Positions 6,338 to 7,180 of a stretch of 7,180 nt of DNA are shown here, in pieces. The notes below the pieces were generated by a model that worked only from the letters and a program-made list of their open reading frames with translations, was not told the origin of the DNA and ran no database searches. The DNA is taken from positions 1-7,180 of the forward strand of contig NATJ01000043.1 in assembly GCA_002085305.1 (NCBI GenBank), read 5' to 3'. The translations under genes were made by a program, and so were the position numbers. This DNA is from Epsilonproteobacteria bacterium 4484_65 (GTDB taxonomy: Bacteria; Campylobacterota; Campylobacteria; Campylobacterales; Sulfurovaceae). The stretch's first letter is position 1; every line of letters begins with the position of its first letter.

Positions 6338-6345
6338 CAAAGTCT

Positions 6346-6374
6346 AATACAACTAATTTTTTAGTGGCTATAAT
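6346..6374 (+). promoter_or_regulatory. Promoter of glnA
   Basis: Perfect -10 TATAAT (6369-6374), 17 nt after a poor -35 (AATACA, 6346-6351), upstream of the glnA start at 6405. A strong -10 with a weak -35 is the normal pattern for Campylobacterota sigma70 promoters. No sigma54-type GG/GC promoter pair was seen. Confidence 0.65.
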
Positions 6375-6404
6375 ATAGGGATAAAATTAACTTTAGGAGA
6401 AGAA

Positions 6405-7180
6405 ATGGGTAAGTTTGTTAACAGCACAGATGAGTTTTATAAATATTGTGAAGAGAATGAGGTTGAGTTTGTAGATTTTAGATTTACAGATATTAAAGGT
6501 ACATGGCACCATATTTCCTACCGTATGTCTGCAGTTGAAGCATCTATGATCGACAATGGTGTTCCGTTTGATGGTTCTTCAATCGAAAACTGGCAGCCAA
6601 TTGAAAAATCAGATATGGTTCTTAAGCCAGATGTTGGAACTGCATTTTTGGATCCGTTTACAGCAGACAGTACAATTATTGTTATTTGTGATGTTTACGA
6701 TATCTATAAAAATGAACTCTATGAGAGATGTCCAAGATCTATCGCTAAAAAAACATTGAAGTATATGGAAGAATCAGGTGTAGGTGATGATGCATTCTTT
6801 GGTCCTGAAAATGAATTCTTTATCTTTGATGATGTTAGAATCTGGTCAGGCGTAAACCAAACCGGTTACAGAGTAGATTCTGAAGAGGGTTCATGGAACG
6901 ACTCCACTGATATGGGAGAGTATGGTAACATGGGTCACAGACCTGGACTAAAAGGTGGTTACTTCCCGGTAATGCCAATAGATACTATGGTTGATCTACG
7001 TGCTGAAATGATGCTCCTTCTTGAAGAAGTAGGTTTAACTGTAATGCTAGGTCACCACGAAGTTGCAATGGCACAAGGTGAGATAGGTATCAAATATGCC
7101 GGTCTTATCGAAGCGGCAGATAACGTACAGAAATACAAATATGTTGTAAAAATGGTAGCTCACCTTAATGGTAAAACTGC
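6405..7180 (+). CDS. glnA: Type I glutamine synthetase (partial, 3' end beyond window)
   Basis: Makes glutamine from glutamate, ammonia and ATP; in type I form a cytoplasmic dodecamer and the main entry of ammonium into metabolism. I read 258 complete codons by hand from ATG 6405-6407, beginning [20 protein letters not shown]; roughly 210-220 residues should follow, as the family has about 470. Visible motifs are [22 protein letters not shown] (55-76, the latch loop contributed to the neighbouring subunit), FFGPENEFF (131-139, metal ligands E135 and E137), [13 protein letters not shown] (177-189), [10 protein letters not shown] (217-226) and [16 protein letters not shown] lies 4 nt upstream of the start. 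The regulatory adenylylation site lies beyond the window, so the subtype cannot be judged. Confidence 0.97.
   Translation, partial: MGKFVNSTDEFYKYCEENEVEFVDFRFTDIKGTWHHISYRMSAVEASMIDNGVPFDGSSIENWQPIEKSDMVLKPDVGTAFLDPFTADSTIIVICDVYDIYKNELYERCPRSIAKKTLKYMEESGVGDDAFFGPENEFFIFDDVRIWSGVNQTGYRVDSEEGSWNDSTDMGEYGNMGHRPGLKGGYFPVMPIDTMVDLRAEMMLLLEEVGLTVMLGHHEVAMAQGEIGIKYAGLIEAADNVQKYKYVVKMVAHLNGKT

Noticed and set aside
6282..6404. Sigma54 promoter upstream of glnA
   Set aside because: No GG-N10-GC pair with the expected flanking bases was found; a clear TATAAT is present instead.

Overview
The gene content and order suggest a Campylobacterota (Epsilonproteobacteria) chromosome, probably of the Sulfurovum/Sulfurimonas type. 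The order glnA, (variable genes), peptidase-U32/TrhP-like gene, purE, glyQ resembles what I remember of Campylobacter jejuni. The proteins look epsilonproteobacterial, and the housekeeping genes are moderately AT-rich. The genus is inference; no search was run.

Layout: positions 1-5276 are transcribed leftwards and 5502-7180 rightwards, from a divergent intergenic region (5277-5501). Left to right: partial glyQ (glycyl-tRNA synthetase alpha, 3' end outside the window); a small putative PD-(D/E)XK nuclease gene; an OLD-like AAA ATPase gene; purE; a U32/TrhP-like gene; and a degenerate HD-GYP gene. On the plus strand are a PHP-family histidinol-phosphatase gene and partial glnA (3' end outside the window).

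Two parts go beyond housekeeping. (1) The ATPase and putative nuclease genes form a very AT-rich two-gene cassette inserted between purE and glyQ. The ATPase ORF overlaps the nuclease ORF by 8 nt, and the nuclease ORF overlaps the glyQ start by 7 nt. The pair looks like an uncharacterised defence module, ATPase sensor plus small nuclease, similar in plan to Septu but with a different nuclease fold. A 61-nt imperfect palindrome sits on its purE side. (2) The HD-GYP gene is preceded by a strong sigma70-type promoter, then a sequence matching the core of the cyclic-di-GMP-I (GEMM-I) riboswitch, then an intrinsic-terminator-like hairpin. The aptamer appears to have a C where the ligand-contacting G20 is expected. 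The protein it would control keeps the GYP half of the HD-GYP signature but has YD in place of HD.

Smaller items are a pair of inverted REP-like hairpins between the U32 gene and purE, and a 28-nt direct repeat (26/28 identical) covering the 3' end of the histidinol-phosphatase gene. No tRNA, rRNA, CRISPR array or complete insertion sequence was seen.
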